Shown here in pieces: positions 9,240-19,005 of a stretch of DNA of 64,000 nt. Each line of letters starts with the position of its first letter. Within the stretch, counting starts at the first letter, position 1. This stretch comes from Cognataquiflexum aquatile (GTDB lineage: Bacteria > Bacteroidota > Bacteroidia > Cytophagales > Cyclobacteriaceae), in the NCBI RefSeq assembly GCF_003316845.1, contig NZ_QMIK01000001.1, forward strand, positions 1,426,001-1,490,000. The letters run 5' to 3'. The position numbers and the translations under genes were made by a program. The notes beneath the pieces were generated by a model that saw only the letters and a list, made by a program, of their open reading frames with translations, did not search any database and had not been told where the DNA came from.

Positions 9240-12200
9240 ATGACAATCTTAAATCAAAGATTACTATTCATCTATTTTTTATTCTTTTTTCAATCTTACC
9301 ACTTCTCACACACCGCTTTTGGTCAAACTTATCCTCCTTCTGATTTTGATCCCAACCGCAGTCAAACTATCGCCTTTCCCGGTGCTGAAGGATTCGGAAA
9401 ATATGCCACAGGAGGCCGCGGAGGTCAAGTCCTAAAAGTCACCAACTTAAATGACTCAGGTCCTGGAAGCTTGAGAGCAGCTTTAGAAACTAGAGGGCCT
9501 AGAATCGTAATCTTTGAAGTTTCAGGAAATATAAAGTTAAAATCAAATATTACAGTTTACAATTATAATCTAACTATTGCCGGGCAAACGGCACCAGGTG
9601 ACGGAATTACCATACAAGACTATGCAGTTATTTTTACAGAATCTGAAAACGTAATTGTACGGTTTATAAGGTCAAGACAAGGGAGTTTAGCTGGTGTTGC
9701 TGGAGATGCCATTTCAATTAGAGATGTGAAAAATTTCATTTTAGATCACTCCTCTTTTTCATGGGGAACTGACGAAACCTTGTCAATTGGAAGTGGTGAA
9801 AATATATCCATCCAAAATTGCATCATTTCAGAGGGACTTAACGATTCCGTCAATCCAAAAGGTAATCATGGCTATGGATCATTAATAGGGGGTGCTAATA
9901 TCTCTTTAATTCACAATCTATGGTCCGGCTTTACTCTTCGTAATCCTTCATTTTCCGACGCCGGAAACAATGGTACTATTGATTTTAGAAATAATGTTAT
10001 CTATAACTGGCAAACAAGGTCGAGTGACAATGGACCAAATTGTAAAGTGAATATGGTAGGGAATTATTACAAACCAGGTCCTGCATCAAAAGCAACAGGG
10101 GGGTGGACTCCAAACTATTTTTTAAATGCAACCATGCTAAATAATGACCCTTCCACCTACGGGAAATTTTTTTTGGAGGGTAACAAGGTTGTAGGCAGGA
10201 CTATTGTGGATTCCAACCAATGGGAAGGTGTCAGGTTGGAAACAGGGACTTTGACCGATCAATATTTGGAACGGTTGAAGAATAAAGACCAAAATGGAAA
10301 ATTAATCCCTTTCCCTATTCCCATTGGACTTTACAGTATCACCCGAACCGCAGATGATGCCTATATCAATGTACTCAATAACGTAGGCGCAAATTTATTC
10401 CGTGATGCAGTAGACCAGAGGATTATTACCGAAACCCGCAACGGAACCACAACTTTCAAAGGCTCCAAAACAGGCTTACTCGGCATTATTGACAGTCAAA
10501 ATGATGTGGGTGGGTGGCCTATTCTTAAAAGCCTTACTGCGCCTGTGGATACTGACCAAGATGGAATGCCTGATGCCTGGGAAACGACCAATAAACTCAA
10601 TCCAAACCAATCCAATGACCGGGAGTATAACCTCAGCCCTTATTATACCGATATAGAGGTGTATATCAATTCTTTGGTGGCTGATCAGGTCAAAGCACAA
10701 TATCCTGCAACACCGCTTGTCGTGACACCCTTATTGCCAACCGCAAATGCCAACAACATCGCCCCTTTGGATATTAGCTTTGCATGGGAACCAGTTCCCA
10801 ATGCAGAAACCTATCAGATCCAAATCTCCAAATCTTCTTCCTTTAGCAGCGGAAACATTAGCCTTTCCAACCTCAAAAATGCCAGTATCGTTTATCCGCA
10901 ATTGGATGTCAACAGCACTTATTATTGGAGGGTTCGAGCCGTCCTGAATGGAGTAAGTGGCCCCTACTCCGTTTCCAGAAGCTTCCAAACCAGTTCTCTT
11001 AGTGCTGTTCCAGGAGCCACGATTTTACTTCAACCAAGTTCTAATGAATCGGAAGTAAGCCTTTCTCCTATTTTTTCTTGGGCCAAGGTTCCAAACTCCC
11101 AAAGTTATCAAATCCAGGTATCTTCAGTTTCCGATTTTTCTGCATTAGTCGTGAACCAAAGTGAGTTGTCAGAAACAAGTTTCATTGGTTCAAACTTGGC
11201 TGAAAACAAAACATATTATTGGAGGGTAAGGGCAAGAAATGCAAATGGATCCGGAAGTTATTCCAATGTAGGAGTATTCAAAACTGCATCATATTCCAAT
11301 GTCCCAAGTGTTGTTATACCTATAAGACCTACCAATGGAGTCATTGTCAATCCAGTAAATATCAAGCTTGAATGGAATCCAGAAGCCGGTGCTCAATCCT
11401 ACAGGGTTCAAATCTCTACAAACAATGCATTTAGTAGCACCATCCTTGACAAAATAGGAATAGTAGACACCTATTTGGATATCCCAAACTTGAAGTCCAA
11501 TACTACTTATTATTGGAGGGTCCTTGGAATAAACCGAACAGGGACCGGTTGGTATGCTTCAAACTTCTCTAGCTTCCGAACAAGCCCATTTACCCAAACA
11601 CCATCTCAAATTGTTCTAATAAACCCGGTAAATGATTCCAATTTATTTTCAACCTCCATTGCCTTTTCGTGGAATGGGGATCCCATTGCCCAAAATTATA
11701 CCTTCCAATTGTCTACCAATGAAAATTTTACCAGTTTTGTAGCCAATATATCCAACCTAACCTCTACTTCAAGGACAGTTTCTAACTTGCAACCCAATAC
11801 CCAATATTATTGGAGGGTATGGGGCACCAATGATGCGGGAAACAGTCCTGTTTCTGAAGTCCGAAAAGTAAGGTCTGCCACCTATTCAGGAACCCCTTTG
11901 GCAACCACCTTGGTAAGCCCAGCCAATAATGCGGTTGTAGTTTCGACTGACATTCAATTTAGATGGCAAAACCAACCCAATACTGAATTTTACCGTTTAG
12001 AAATTTCCGAATCAATTACTTTTAGTTCATTAGTATTCACGAAAACCTCTATTCGCGGTACTTCTTGGCTAGTCCCCTCTTTGACAGCCAATAAAACCTA
12101 TTATTGGCGGATTAGGACTTCAAATCCTGCAGGCACGGGGAGAAATTCAGAAGTTTGGAAATTCTCAAGCAGTACAGGTAGCGTCTCTTTGTCCCAACCA

Positions 12201-14132
12201 GTTCTTAAATCACCCACTAATACAGCTGTCAACCAAGCTACCAACATGAACCTGTCATGGAACGCAGTCCCGAATGCCACTGCTTATGATGTCCAAATCT
12301 CAGAATCCAATTTATTTTCCAGTATTGCTTTTTCCCAAAGTAATCTTGCCTCCTCAAATGCCACGTTTGCCAACCTTTTGGAAGACAAAACCTATTTCTG
12401 GCGTGTCAGGGCCAAAGCGGGAAGCACCAATTCCAACTGGTCAGACTCTTGGAATTTCAGTACCCAAGGACAAATTGGGACCTCTACTTTAGACGCAGGT
12501 TTGGTAGGTCATTGGACCATGGAGGAAGGTAGTGGTACACGCCTCCTTGATCAATCGGGTAAAAACAACCATTTAACCTTTCAAAATTCGACAGGGCTCC
12601 AATGGGTGACCGGAAAAAACAGTAAGGCAGTCGCACTAGATGGACAAACAAATAGCTTTGCTACCCTGCCCCACAACAGCAGCCTTCAAATCTCAACCGG
12701 CTTGACTATTTCAGCATGGGTAAAGCCTAACCTTTTACATAGAGGTACCATTATGAATAAATCCGCTGGAAATGGCTTTGAATTTTGGTTTGATCTCGAT
12801 GGACAATTGGAATTTAGACTTAACCGAACCAACAATGGTTCTACATATCGTATCCGCTCCAACTTTAACTATTCCTCCTCTCTTAAAACCTGGGTACACG
12901 TGGCGGCAACCTTTGACGGCAGTACCTGCAAAATTTATATTAATGGTATAGAAGATAAATCCATCACCTATAACCCATTCAGTATCGAAACCACCACAGG
13001 AAATTTGATTGTGGGGGCCTTGGGGTCAATCCAACGTTGGCAAGGTGCTATGGATGAGCTAAGGCTATATAACAGGGCCCTCAGTTTACAAGAAATCAAT
13101 CTCGCCCTCCAAAATAACGAACTCTTGGAATCCAAACTTTCTAGCCCTGTGGATTTGGCCGGACATTGGAAACTTGAGGAGGGAAGTGGAAACCAATTCC
13201 TAGATGATTCTGAGAATGTAAACCACGGTACTATTGTCAACACTTCCGGCATGTCTTGGTCAGGTGGAAAGCTTGGGTTGGCAGTCAACCTGACAGGATC
13301 TTCTAACCAATTTGCGCGTGTACCCCATCATCCCAGTTTGGAGCTTTCCAAATCCCTTACCATTGCAGCTTGGGTCAAACCTAACATTTTACATAGGGGT
13401 ACCATCGTCAGCAAATCAGCAGGAAATGGTTTTGAACTGTGGCTGGATTTAGACGGTAGCATAGAATTCCGCTTGAACAGGACCAACAACGGGTCAACCT
13501 ACCGTATTAGAACTCCTTATAATTATACCAATAGTTTAGGAAAATGGATCCATGTAGCCGGTACTTTTGATGGACAAACTATCAAGGTATATATCAATGG
13601 GGTTGAAAATATCAGCAGAACCTATGGCTCCCCTTTTGGAATCGGAACGCTTTCAGGGGACTTGGTTATTGGGGCATTGGGAACCATTCAAAGACTTAAT
13701 GGAAGTATGGATGATTTGCAAATATACGGTAGCGCACTCTCTGCTTCTGACATCCAAGCTCTTATGGCACAGAACAACGTTTTCAGGATCAATGATCAAG
13801 ACATGGATAAAAACCTGATTTCAAACGCTACACAAGCATCTACTCCCCAAAGTTTGGAAGGAAAAGACCCATTAAAAGAAGAGTCCAAGGCTATGCTTTA
13901 TCCAAATCCTGCCCAAGATGCAGTCACTGTAAGTCCACTTTGGATAGAAGCAGGACCTTTGCAAGTTGCCATTGTAGATTTGAATGGCAGAACTGCCATT
14001 GAGAAAATTATGGAAGTAATTAACTATACTTTGGAAATTGATATTTCCGAATTACATTTAGCACCGGGTTATTATATTCTGATCCTTCAAGATACCCAAC
14101 ATAGAGAAGTATTTAAATTTATAAAAAAATAA
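9240..14132 (+). CDS. Secreted PL1-like pectate lyase with FnIII-like and LamG-like domains and T9SS tail
   Basis: A 1630-residue exported enzyme candidate. Residues 1-29 are a signal peptide ending in AFGQ. Residues ~43-400 form a right-handed parallel beta-helix of the pectate lyase (PL1) type: FPGAEGFGKYATGGRGG, NLTIAGQTAPGDGI, the diagnostic ILDHSSFSWGTDE, then IHNLWSGFTLRNP and FRNNVIYNW. About residue 436 is a calcium-loop-like DTDQDGMPDAWE. Residues ~490-1077 hold six fibronectin-like modules (TYYWRVRA type), and ~1086-1285 and ~1302-1505 are two LamG/concanavalin-like domains sharing ISAWVKP/IAAWVKP, LHRGTI and FRLNRTNNGSTYRIR. The last ~80 residues (LYPNPAQDAVTV on) are the T9SS sorting domain. 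It is probably surface-displayed and cuts an acidic polysaccharide; the true substrate is unknown. No SusC/SusD pair is adjacent, so it is not in a typical utilisation locus. Confidence 0.88.
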   Translation: MTILNQRLLFIYFLFFFQSYHFSHTAFGQTYPPSDFDPNRSQTIAFPGAEGFGKYATGGRGGQVLKVTNLNDSGPGSLRAALETRGPRIVIFEVSGNIKLKSNITVYNYNLTIAGQTAPGDGITIQDYAVIFTESENVIVRFIRSRQGSLAGVAGDAISIRDVKNFILDHSSFSWGTDETLSIGSGENISIQNCIISEGLNDSVNPKGNHGYGSLIGGANISLIHNLWSGFTLRNPSFSDAGNNGTIDFRNNVIYNWQTRSSDNGPNCKVNMVGNYYKPGPASKATGGWTPNYFLNATMLNNDPSTYGKFFLEGNKVVGRTIVDSNQWEGVRLETGTLTDQYLERLKNKDQNGKLIPFPIPIGLYSITRTADDAYINVLNNVGANLFRDAVDQRIITETRNGTTTFKGSKTGLLGIIDSQNDVGGWPILKSLTAPVDTDQDGMPDAWETTNKLNPNQSNDREYNLSPYYTDIEVYINSLVADQVKAQYPATPLVVTPLLPTANANNIAPLDISFAWEPVPNAETYQIQISKSSSFSSGNISLSNLKNASIVYPQLDVNSTYYWRVRAVLNGVSGPYSVSRSFQTSSLSAVPGATILLQPSSNESEVSLSPIFSWAKVPNSQSYQIQVSSVSDFSALVVNQSELSETSFIGSNLAENKTYYWRVRARNANGSGSYSNVGVFKTASYSNVPSVVIPIRPTNGVIVNPVNIKLEWNPEAGAQSYRVQISTNNAFSSTILDKIGIVDTYLDIPNLKSNTTYYWRVLGINRTGTGWYASNFSSFRTSPFTQTPSQIVLINPVNDSNLFSTSIAFSWNGDPIAQNYTFQLSTNENFTSFVANISNLTSTSRTVSNLQPNTQYYWRVWGTNDAGNSPVSEVRKVRSATYSGTPLATTLVSPANNAVVVSTDIQFRWQNQPNTEFYRLEISESITFSSLVFTKTSIRGTSWLVPSLTANKTYYWRIRTSNPAGTGRNSEVWKFSSSTGSVSLSQPVLKSPTNTAVNQATNMNLSWNAVPNATAYDVQISESNLFSSIAFSQSNLASSNATFANLLEDKTYFWRVRAKAGSTNSNWSDSWNFSTQGQIGTSTLDAGLVGHWTMEEGSGTRLLDQSGKNNHLTFQNSTGLQWVTGKNSKAVALDGQTNSFATLPHNSSLQISTGLTISAWVKPNLLHRGTIMNKSAGNGFEFWFDLDGQLEFRLNRTNNGSTYRIRSNFNYSSSLKTWVHVAATFDGSTCKIYINGIEDKSITYNPFSIETTTGNLIVGALGSIQRWQGAMDELRLYNRALSLQEINLALQNNELLESKLSSPVDLAGHWKLEEGSGNQFLDDSENVNHGTIVNTSGMSWSGGKLGLAVNLTGSSNQFARVPHHPSLELSKSLTIAAWVKPNILHRGTIVSKSAGNGFELWLDLDGSIEFRLNRTNNGSTYRIRTPYNYTNSLGKWIHVAGTFDGQTIKVYINGVENISRTYGSPFGIGTLSGDLVIGALGTIQRLNGSMDDLQIYGSALSASDIQALMAQNNVFRINDQDMDKNLISNATQASTPQSLEGKDPLKEESKAMLYPNPAQDAVTVSPLWIEAGPLQVAIVDLNGRTAIEKIMEVINYTLEIDISELHLAPGYYILILQDTQHREVFKFIKK

Positions 14133-14688
14133 AGGTTGATTGTATAAGGTTTATAATAGTTTAGTTTTTCTCAAATAAACTTGTATGTGACCTATTTTGA
14201 TTCTTTGTTGATGATCGTAAACAAAGATTAACAACTATTGAAACCTAACCCTTATTTCCATTTGTTAGGGTAATCGTTTTCAAAAGCGGTTTTTAAACTT
14301 TAAAATGAAAAATAAAATTCAAAAACTTGGGTTTATGGTTTTTTCCATAAACCCAAGTTTATTTTAACTGGAATAAAAATCTCCGCACCCGGTCGCAAGG
14401 CAGTTTGAAAATAAAAAAGTAAATCTTTCTTTCAATGAATCGACAAACAAACACGGATGGTTGGAGCTTATTAAGATGAACTAAAGTAAATGCTTTTATT
14501 GATTTGTGGGAGAAGGAAAATACGCACCATAGTTAAAAGTGTTCTTTAAAGTAATAAAAAAATTCTTTTACAAATTGGATCGAGGATCAATTCAACAACG
14601 AAATCAGCATCTTGCTAAAAATTATATTAAGTTCTAAATTACCTTATAGGATTTTAGTTAAAACCTAATCAGAAAAAAGATTAAAAAA
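14133..14688. other. Intergenic region before the exopolysaccharide locus
   Basis: This 556-base gap contains the strong terminator at 14323-14360. After it come about 330 AT-rich bases leading to the GT4 gene, presumably including the promoter of the plus-strand half of the exopolysaccharide locus. I see no ORF or clear promoter pair. Confidence 0.5.
14323..14360 (+). terminator. Strong 16-bp hairpin terminator
   Basis: Bases 14323-14338 and 14345-14360 form a perfect 16-bp stem around a loop of six T residues, followed by ATTTTAA. It is about 190 bases after the lyase stop codon. Its symmetry allows it to work on either strand, but only the plus-strand gene ends nearby. Confidence 0.75.
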
Positions 14689-15804
14689 ATGGCAAAATTT
14701 TTATTTACCCAATGGCAAAATGTAGAAATGGTTGTCAAAGAGGGAAAGCCCTGGGGAGGTTCGGCAGTTCAAACCTTTAATTGGATGATCGCCTTTCATG
14801 AACTTCATCATGCTGTATTGTTGGGGAAACGGCAGGAAGACAATAGGGAATTAGCTGACCAATTCCAATGGGTGGAATTGGTGCCGCTATATGACTCCAG
14901 AAAATTAGGGGGAAAAATTGCCTGGTTTTTTCATAGGTTTCCCTCCATATTTAGGATGCTGAAGAAAAACAAGCCGGATTTTATCTATACTTCTATCCCC
15001 AATTGGACAACGTTTTATATTGTATTGATGTCCCGGTACTTGGGCATCAAGCATATTATCAGAATTGCCAATGACCCTGATGTCAATAAATCCATGATTA
15101 AGGATTATCCGAAATCTTACGAAATTCAGATCAACCTTGCTTATAGGTTTGCGGATTATATCCTAGCGCAAAATAATTTTCAGTACAATACTTTATTGAA
15201 AATTGTCCCTCCGGAGAGAGTATTAAAAATATCGAACCCTATTGTTATCAATAAAACTTACCTTAATCCCAAAAAAACCATCGCGGGCTATATCGCGTGG
15301 ATTGCTAATTTTAGATATCAAAAAAACTTTTCCCTTTTGTATGATATCGCTAAAATGTTTCCTAATGAGAAATTCAAAGTGGCAGGTCAACCCCTATTTC
15401 CCTTGGATGCTGAAACCGAAACCTATTTTGACAAGTTAAAAAAACTACCAAATGTGGAATTTGTTGGGGTAATATCACGCGATGAAATCTTAGATTTTTT
15501 GAAAGAAGCCAAATTTTTATTGAATACTTCAAGGTATGAGGGATTCAGCAATACCTTTCTCGAAAGTATGTTGACAGGAACACCCATATTAACAACAACC
15601 CAAGTCAATCCGGATGGCATTATTGATAACTATGGATTAGGGTTAGTCTACGAAAACCAAAGTGATTTGCTTTTAAAATTTGGGCAGTTAAGCCAAAACG
15701 ACTATTTGAACCTTTCACAAAATTGCATTGCTTACGTCAAGGAGAATCACGACCATATCCTGCAGGCGAATAAGTTATTTGATTTTTTGAATATTAGTAT
15801 ATAA
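14689..15804 (+). CDS. GT4-type glycosyltransferase (exopolysaccharide locus)
   Basis: A 371-residue GT-B enzyme and the second member of the paralogous pair with 5318-6430. The start MAKFLFTQWQNVEMVVKEGK and the loop PWGGSAVQTFNW mark the acceptor domain. The donor domain has IAWIANFRYQKNFSLLYDIA, then SRYEGFSNTFLESMLTGTPI and VNPDGIIDNYGLGLVYEN. It is the first gene of the plus-strand polysaccharide half and lies 96 bases before the GT61 gene. It probably adds a sugar to the growing lipid-linked repeat unit at the inner face of the cytoplasmic membrane. Linkage and donor are not readable from the sequence. Confidence 0.85.
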   Translation: MAKFLFTQWQNVEMVVKEGKPWGGSAVQTFNWMIAFHELHHAVLLGKRQEDNRELADQFQWVELVPLYDSRKLGGKIAWFFHRFPSIFRMLKKNKPDFIYTSIPNWTTFYIVLMSRYLGIKHIIRIANDPDVNKSMIKDYPKSYEIQINLAYRFADYILAQNNFQYNTLLKIVPPERVLKISNPIVINKTYLNPKKTIAGYIAWIANFRYQKNFSLLYDIAKMFPNEKFKVAGQPLFPLDAETETYFDKLKKLPNVEFVGVISRDEILDFLKEAKFLLNTSRYEGFSNTFLESMLTGTPILTTTQVNPDGIIDNYGLGLVYENQSDLLLKFGQLSQNDYLNLSQNCIAYVKENHDHILQANKLFDFLNISI

Positions 15805-15900
15805 TTTCTAATAAAATTGCAGATTCCGCTTTATAGAAAATTAAAATGGTCCATTATTGCCATCTTTCTTAATTTTAAAGTGAAATAGATCTTAAATTAC

Positions 15901-16938
15901 ATGGTTTTTAAAACAAAAGTTATGGAAATTATTTATGCCAAAAGTGATGTTATCAGGGAAAAACCCAAAAATTTCGACCCAAAGGATGAATTACTTTTTC
16001 AAAAAGTATGGAATTCAATCAAACCTGAATGTCATTTGCTTAAAATTGACAATATCACAGTAGTAAAAGACATTTTGTTGGATAGCAATAGATTTATTTT
16101 TTACGATAAATATTCTCATGCAAACGGCTATAAAAACTACGCAAAATTCAAAAAAACTGTACGCTTTTTCACCAATAAAATAACCAATAAAACTATCAAA
16201 ATTGAAAAAGGCATTTGGATAAGTGATACCTGGAGCGGTAACTATTATCATTGGTTTATGGATTGTATCCCAAGGTTATTGATGGCTGAAAATTATTTAG
16301 ATGACCATGTTGTTATTATTCCGGAACGGTTTCAATCCTACTCATTTATCAAAGAATCTTTGGCATTTCTGAGAAGAAAGGCCATATACGTTAAACCTAA
16401 CATCAACTATAAGGTATCCCACGCCCTTCTTCCAAGTGAAATTGGTAAAATTGGTCAATACCGTATTGAACTATTGGTTAAGCTCAAGGAAAAATTTGTA
16501 AAGGATGCGGATACTGTTGTTGGCAAGAGAAAGGTCTTTATCATGAGAAGACCTGCGAAAGCAAGGAATATTATCAATAAAGAGCCAATGATTGAAATAT
16601 TAAATGAATTCCAATACGAAATCCATTATTTTGAGGATTATAACCTTTTGAAACAAATTGATATCATTAAAGAAACCAAGATTTTGGTTGGTATTCATGG
16701 TGCAGGGTTGACGAACATGGTTTTTATGCCAAAAGGGGGAACAGTTTTAGAGTTTAGGAATGAAGAGGACGGATCGAAATTAGTGAATTGCTTTTTCACC
16801 TTGGCAGCAGAATTAGGGCTTCATTATTTTTACACCACCAACAAAAGTACGGATAAATTAACGAACAAAGGGGATTTTGACATTGATCTCTTAAAACTCA
16901 AAAAAACGTTGAAATTATTGGACCAAATTAAATCTTGA
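15901..16938 (+). CDS. GT61 (DUF563) family glycosyltransferase
   Basis: A 345-residue protein with the GT61 hallmarks: WSGNYYHWFMDCIPRLLMAE near residue 110, KRKVFIMRRPAKARNI near 212, and the C-terminal VGIHGAGLTNMVFMPKGGTV, whose HGAG loop is the family signature. An alternative ATG is at 15922 (MEIIYAKSD); the first ATG is kept for lack of evidence against it. The family includes capsule and exopolysaccharide transferases in bacteria and xylosyl/arabinosyl transferases in plants. It sits between GT4 and the asparagine-synthetase-like gene on the same strand. The 288-base gap after it suggests that the next gene may have its own promoter. Confidence 0.85.
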   Translation: MVFKTKVMEIIYAKSDVIREKPKNFDPKDELLFQKVWNSIKPECHLLKIDNITVVKDILLDSNRFIFYDKYSHANGYKNYAKFKKTVRFFTNKITNKTIKIEKGIWISDTWSGNYYHWFMDCIPRLLMAENYLDDHVVIIPERFQSYSFIKESLAFLRRKAIYVKPNINYKVSHALLPSEIGKIGQYRIELLVKLKEKFVKDADTVVGKRKVFIMRRPAKARNIINKEPMIEILNEFQYEIHYFEDYNLLKQIDIIKETKILVGIHGAGLTNMVFMPKGGTVLEFRNEEDGSKLVNCFFTLAAELGLHYFYTTNKSTDKLTNKGDFDIDLLKLKKTLKLLDQIKS

Positions 16939-17226
16939 ATTTTTTCCCAATGGTATTTAAAGTGGGGCTTGAAGGTAATATCCATATTAAAAAATTCATT
17001 TTGAAAAATTTCATATTTTACGTTCCACAGCTTCCAATATATTAGTTTATCTATTGTTTTTTATTATCTGAAATATTACCTATATCCTAATTTGAATATT
17101 ATAATTTTTTGGAAGAATTTATATGTTGCATAAAAAACCAATTGTAATTCCTGTTATTTGAAAAAATGTTGAATTTTAATTTTAACTTCACGTGTATTTT
17201 ACTGTCACCGTAAGATTTATATTTTA

Positions 17227-18960
17227 ATGTCAAAATTTTTATGGATTATTTCAAGAAATAATCTACCTGTAGAAACCGAGAAAAGGATTTTATCAATTTG
17301 TGAGGAACTAGCTCCCACAAATATTATTCCTAATGAACCAATTATCCACTTGTCAGACTATGTCGCATTCGGGATATCAAATCCGAAAAACAATGTCAAT
17401 ATCCAGTCTAACAGTCTATTGGTTGGAGCTTTGATAGGAAATTATGAGAACTGGTATCAACCGAACACGGATCACCCTGATGGTTCTTATGCCTTATTCC
17501 GGGAAGACTCATCCCACGCGGAAATAATTTCTGATCCAGCAGCTTCAAGGACAATTTGGTATTATTTTGAAGAAAATCTACTCATTGCCTCGACTTCGCA
17601 ATTGGCAATTGTAAGGTATTTAGGGAATTTTGAGATCAATCATGATGTAATTCCGTGGATGCTTTCTTCAGGAACATTAGGACCTTTTCTTTCTTGGGAC
17701 AAAAGATTACAAAGAATAATGCCTGATTGTTCTATCATATTGAATAAAAGAGATTGGATTCTGGAAAAGAAAACAAAACAAATTGTTTTCAAAGAAGGTA
17801 AAGGAGGTGATTTGGACCAAGAGAACCAACTTAAGAAAACTTTACAAAAAATATTTGAGAACTTAAAGCTAAATTATGCTAACTGGATCCTTCCCCTATC
17901 TGGTGGCTATGACAGCCGTGCATTACTTTATTACTTCAAAGAACTTAAAAATGAAAAAATCAAATCTGTAACATGGGGTAAACAAGACGCTTTGAATGAT
18001 CCAAATAACGATGCCTACATTGCCAAAATACTTGCTATGGAAGCACTTATTGGACACACTTATTTTCAAACCAATTTCTCCAATGAGGATGTGGATGAAC
18101 TAATCAATAAATTTGTCAAAAACGGAGAGGGAAGAATAGACTCTATTTCCGGCTACCTTGATGGATTTAAAATCTGGGAAGACCTTCACAGAGAAAAAGT
18201 TCAAGGAATTTTCAGAGGAGATGTAGGCTGGACTTCAGATAGAAAGATTCATACCTATTTTTCAGCAAGGAAAGCAGTTGGACTGACATTCATAAGCGAC
18301 TACTCCAATCTACAAAACTTCTCTAAAAATAGACCAATTAATCAAACTTTACCTGACTATCTAATGAACTACCCCGGAGAAAATCCGGAAATTTGGAGAG
18401 ATAGGTTGTATCATTCTTTTAGGATTCCAACTGTTTTAGCATCATTAGCCGACCTTAAATTAGGTTATGTAGAACAAGTCAATCCTCTATTGTCACGGGA
18501 CTTACTTGAATTGATCCGAAAACAACCTACTCGTTTGAGGAAAGACAAAAAACTATTTAAAAAAATTGTAGATTCAATGTTTCCAAGCATTCCTTTTGCC
18601 AAAAACAGTGCTTTGGAACCTGTAAATAATTTCCTGCATTATCCTTATATAAAGGACTATTTAAGGGAAAATCTTGATGTGTTGAAAGAAAATGAAATTT
18701 TTGATAAAAATTATATCAACAGAGTGATTGAAAACATTTTGGATAAAAATAATTCTGGTCCTAAAAATAAAAATAACCTAATTTTAAAATTCAAAAGAAT
18801 AATATTTCCTCCTACTATAAAACTATACCTGAAAAAGATTTTTCAAAAAAAATCAGATGTTAAAAGGACAGAAATGGACTACCACTTAATTGCTTTTAGA
18901 ATACTTTTAATCCTTAAAACTTTTGAATTATTTGACAAGAAACCAACCACAAATCCATAA
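17227..18960 (+). CDS. Asparagine-synthetase-like protein lacking the glutaminase cysteine
   Basis: A 577-residue AsnB homologue. The C-terminal synthetase domain has the PPi-loop LPLSGGYDSRALLYYF at about residue 220, which activates a carboxylate as an acyl-adenylate. The N-terminal domain keeps the glutamine-amidotransferase fold pattern (PDGSYALFREDSS...SDPAASRTIWYYF...LLIASTSQLAIV) but begins MSKFLWIIS, not MCGI, so the catalytic Cys2 of class II glutaminases is absent. It therefore cannot take ammonia from glutamine in the usual way and may use free ammonia or an amine. Similar degenerate AsnB proteins modify sugars, beta-lactams or peptides. Here it lies in an exopolysaccharide locus, 45 bases before an ATP-grasp enzyme. 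Amidation of a uronic acid or attachment of an amine to the glycan is the most natural inference, but it is unproven. Confidence 0.8.
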   Translation: MSKFLWIISRNNLPVETEKRILSICEELAPTNIIPNEPIIHLSDYVAFGISNPKNNVNIQSNSLLVGALIGNYENWYQPNTDHPDGSYALFREDSSHAEIISDPAASRTIWYYFEENLLIASTSQLAIVRYLGNFEINHDVIPWMLSSGTLGPFLSWDKRLQRIMPDCSIILNKRDWILEKKTKQIVFKEGKGGDLDQENQLKKTLQKIFENLKLNYANWILPLSGGYDSRALLYYFKELKNEKIKSVTWGKQDALNDPNNDAYIAKILAMEALIGHTYFQTNFSNEDVDELINKFVKNGEGRIDSISGYLDGFKIWEDLHREKVQGIFRGDVGWTSDRKIHTYFSARKAVGLTFISDYSNLQNFSKNRPINQTLPDYLMNYPGENPEIWRDRLYHSFRIPTVLASLADLKLGYVEQVNPLLSRDLLELIRKQPTRLRKDKKLFKKIVDSMFPSIPFAKNSALEPVNNFLHYPYIKDYLRENLDVLKENEIFDKNYINRVIENILDKNNSGPKNKNNLILKFKRIIFPPTIKLYLKKIFQKKSDVKRTEMDYHLIAFRILLILKTFELFDKKPTTNP

Positions 18961-19005
18961 ATATCTTTTCTTTTGAACCGATTTACATAATTTTAATTAA
19001 TCTTT

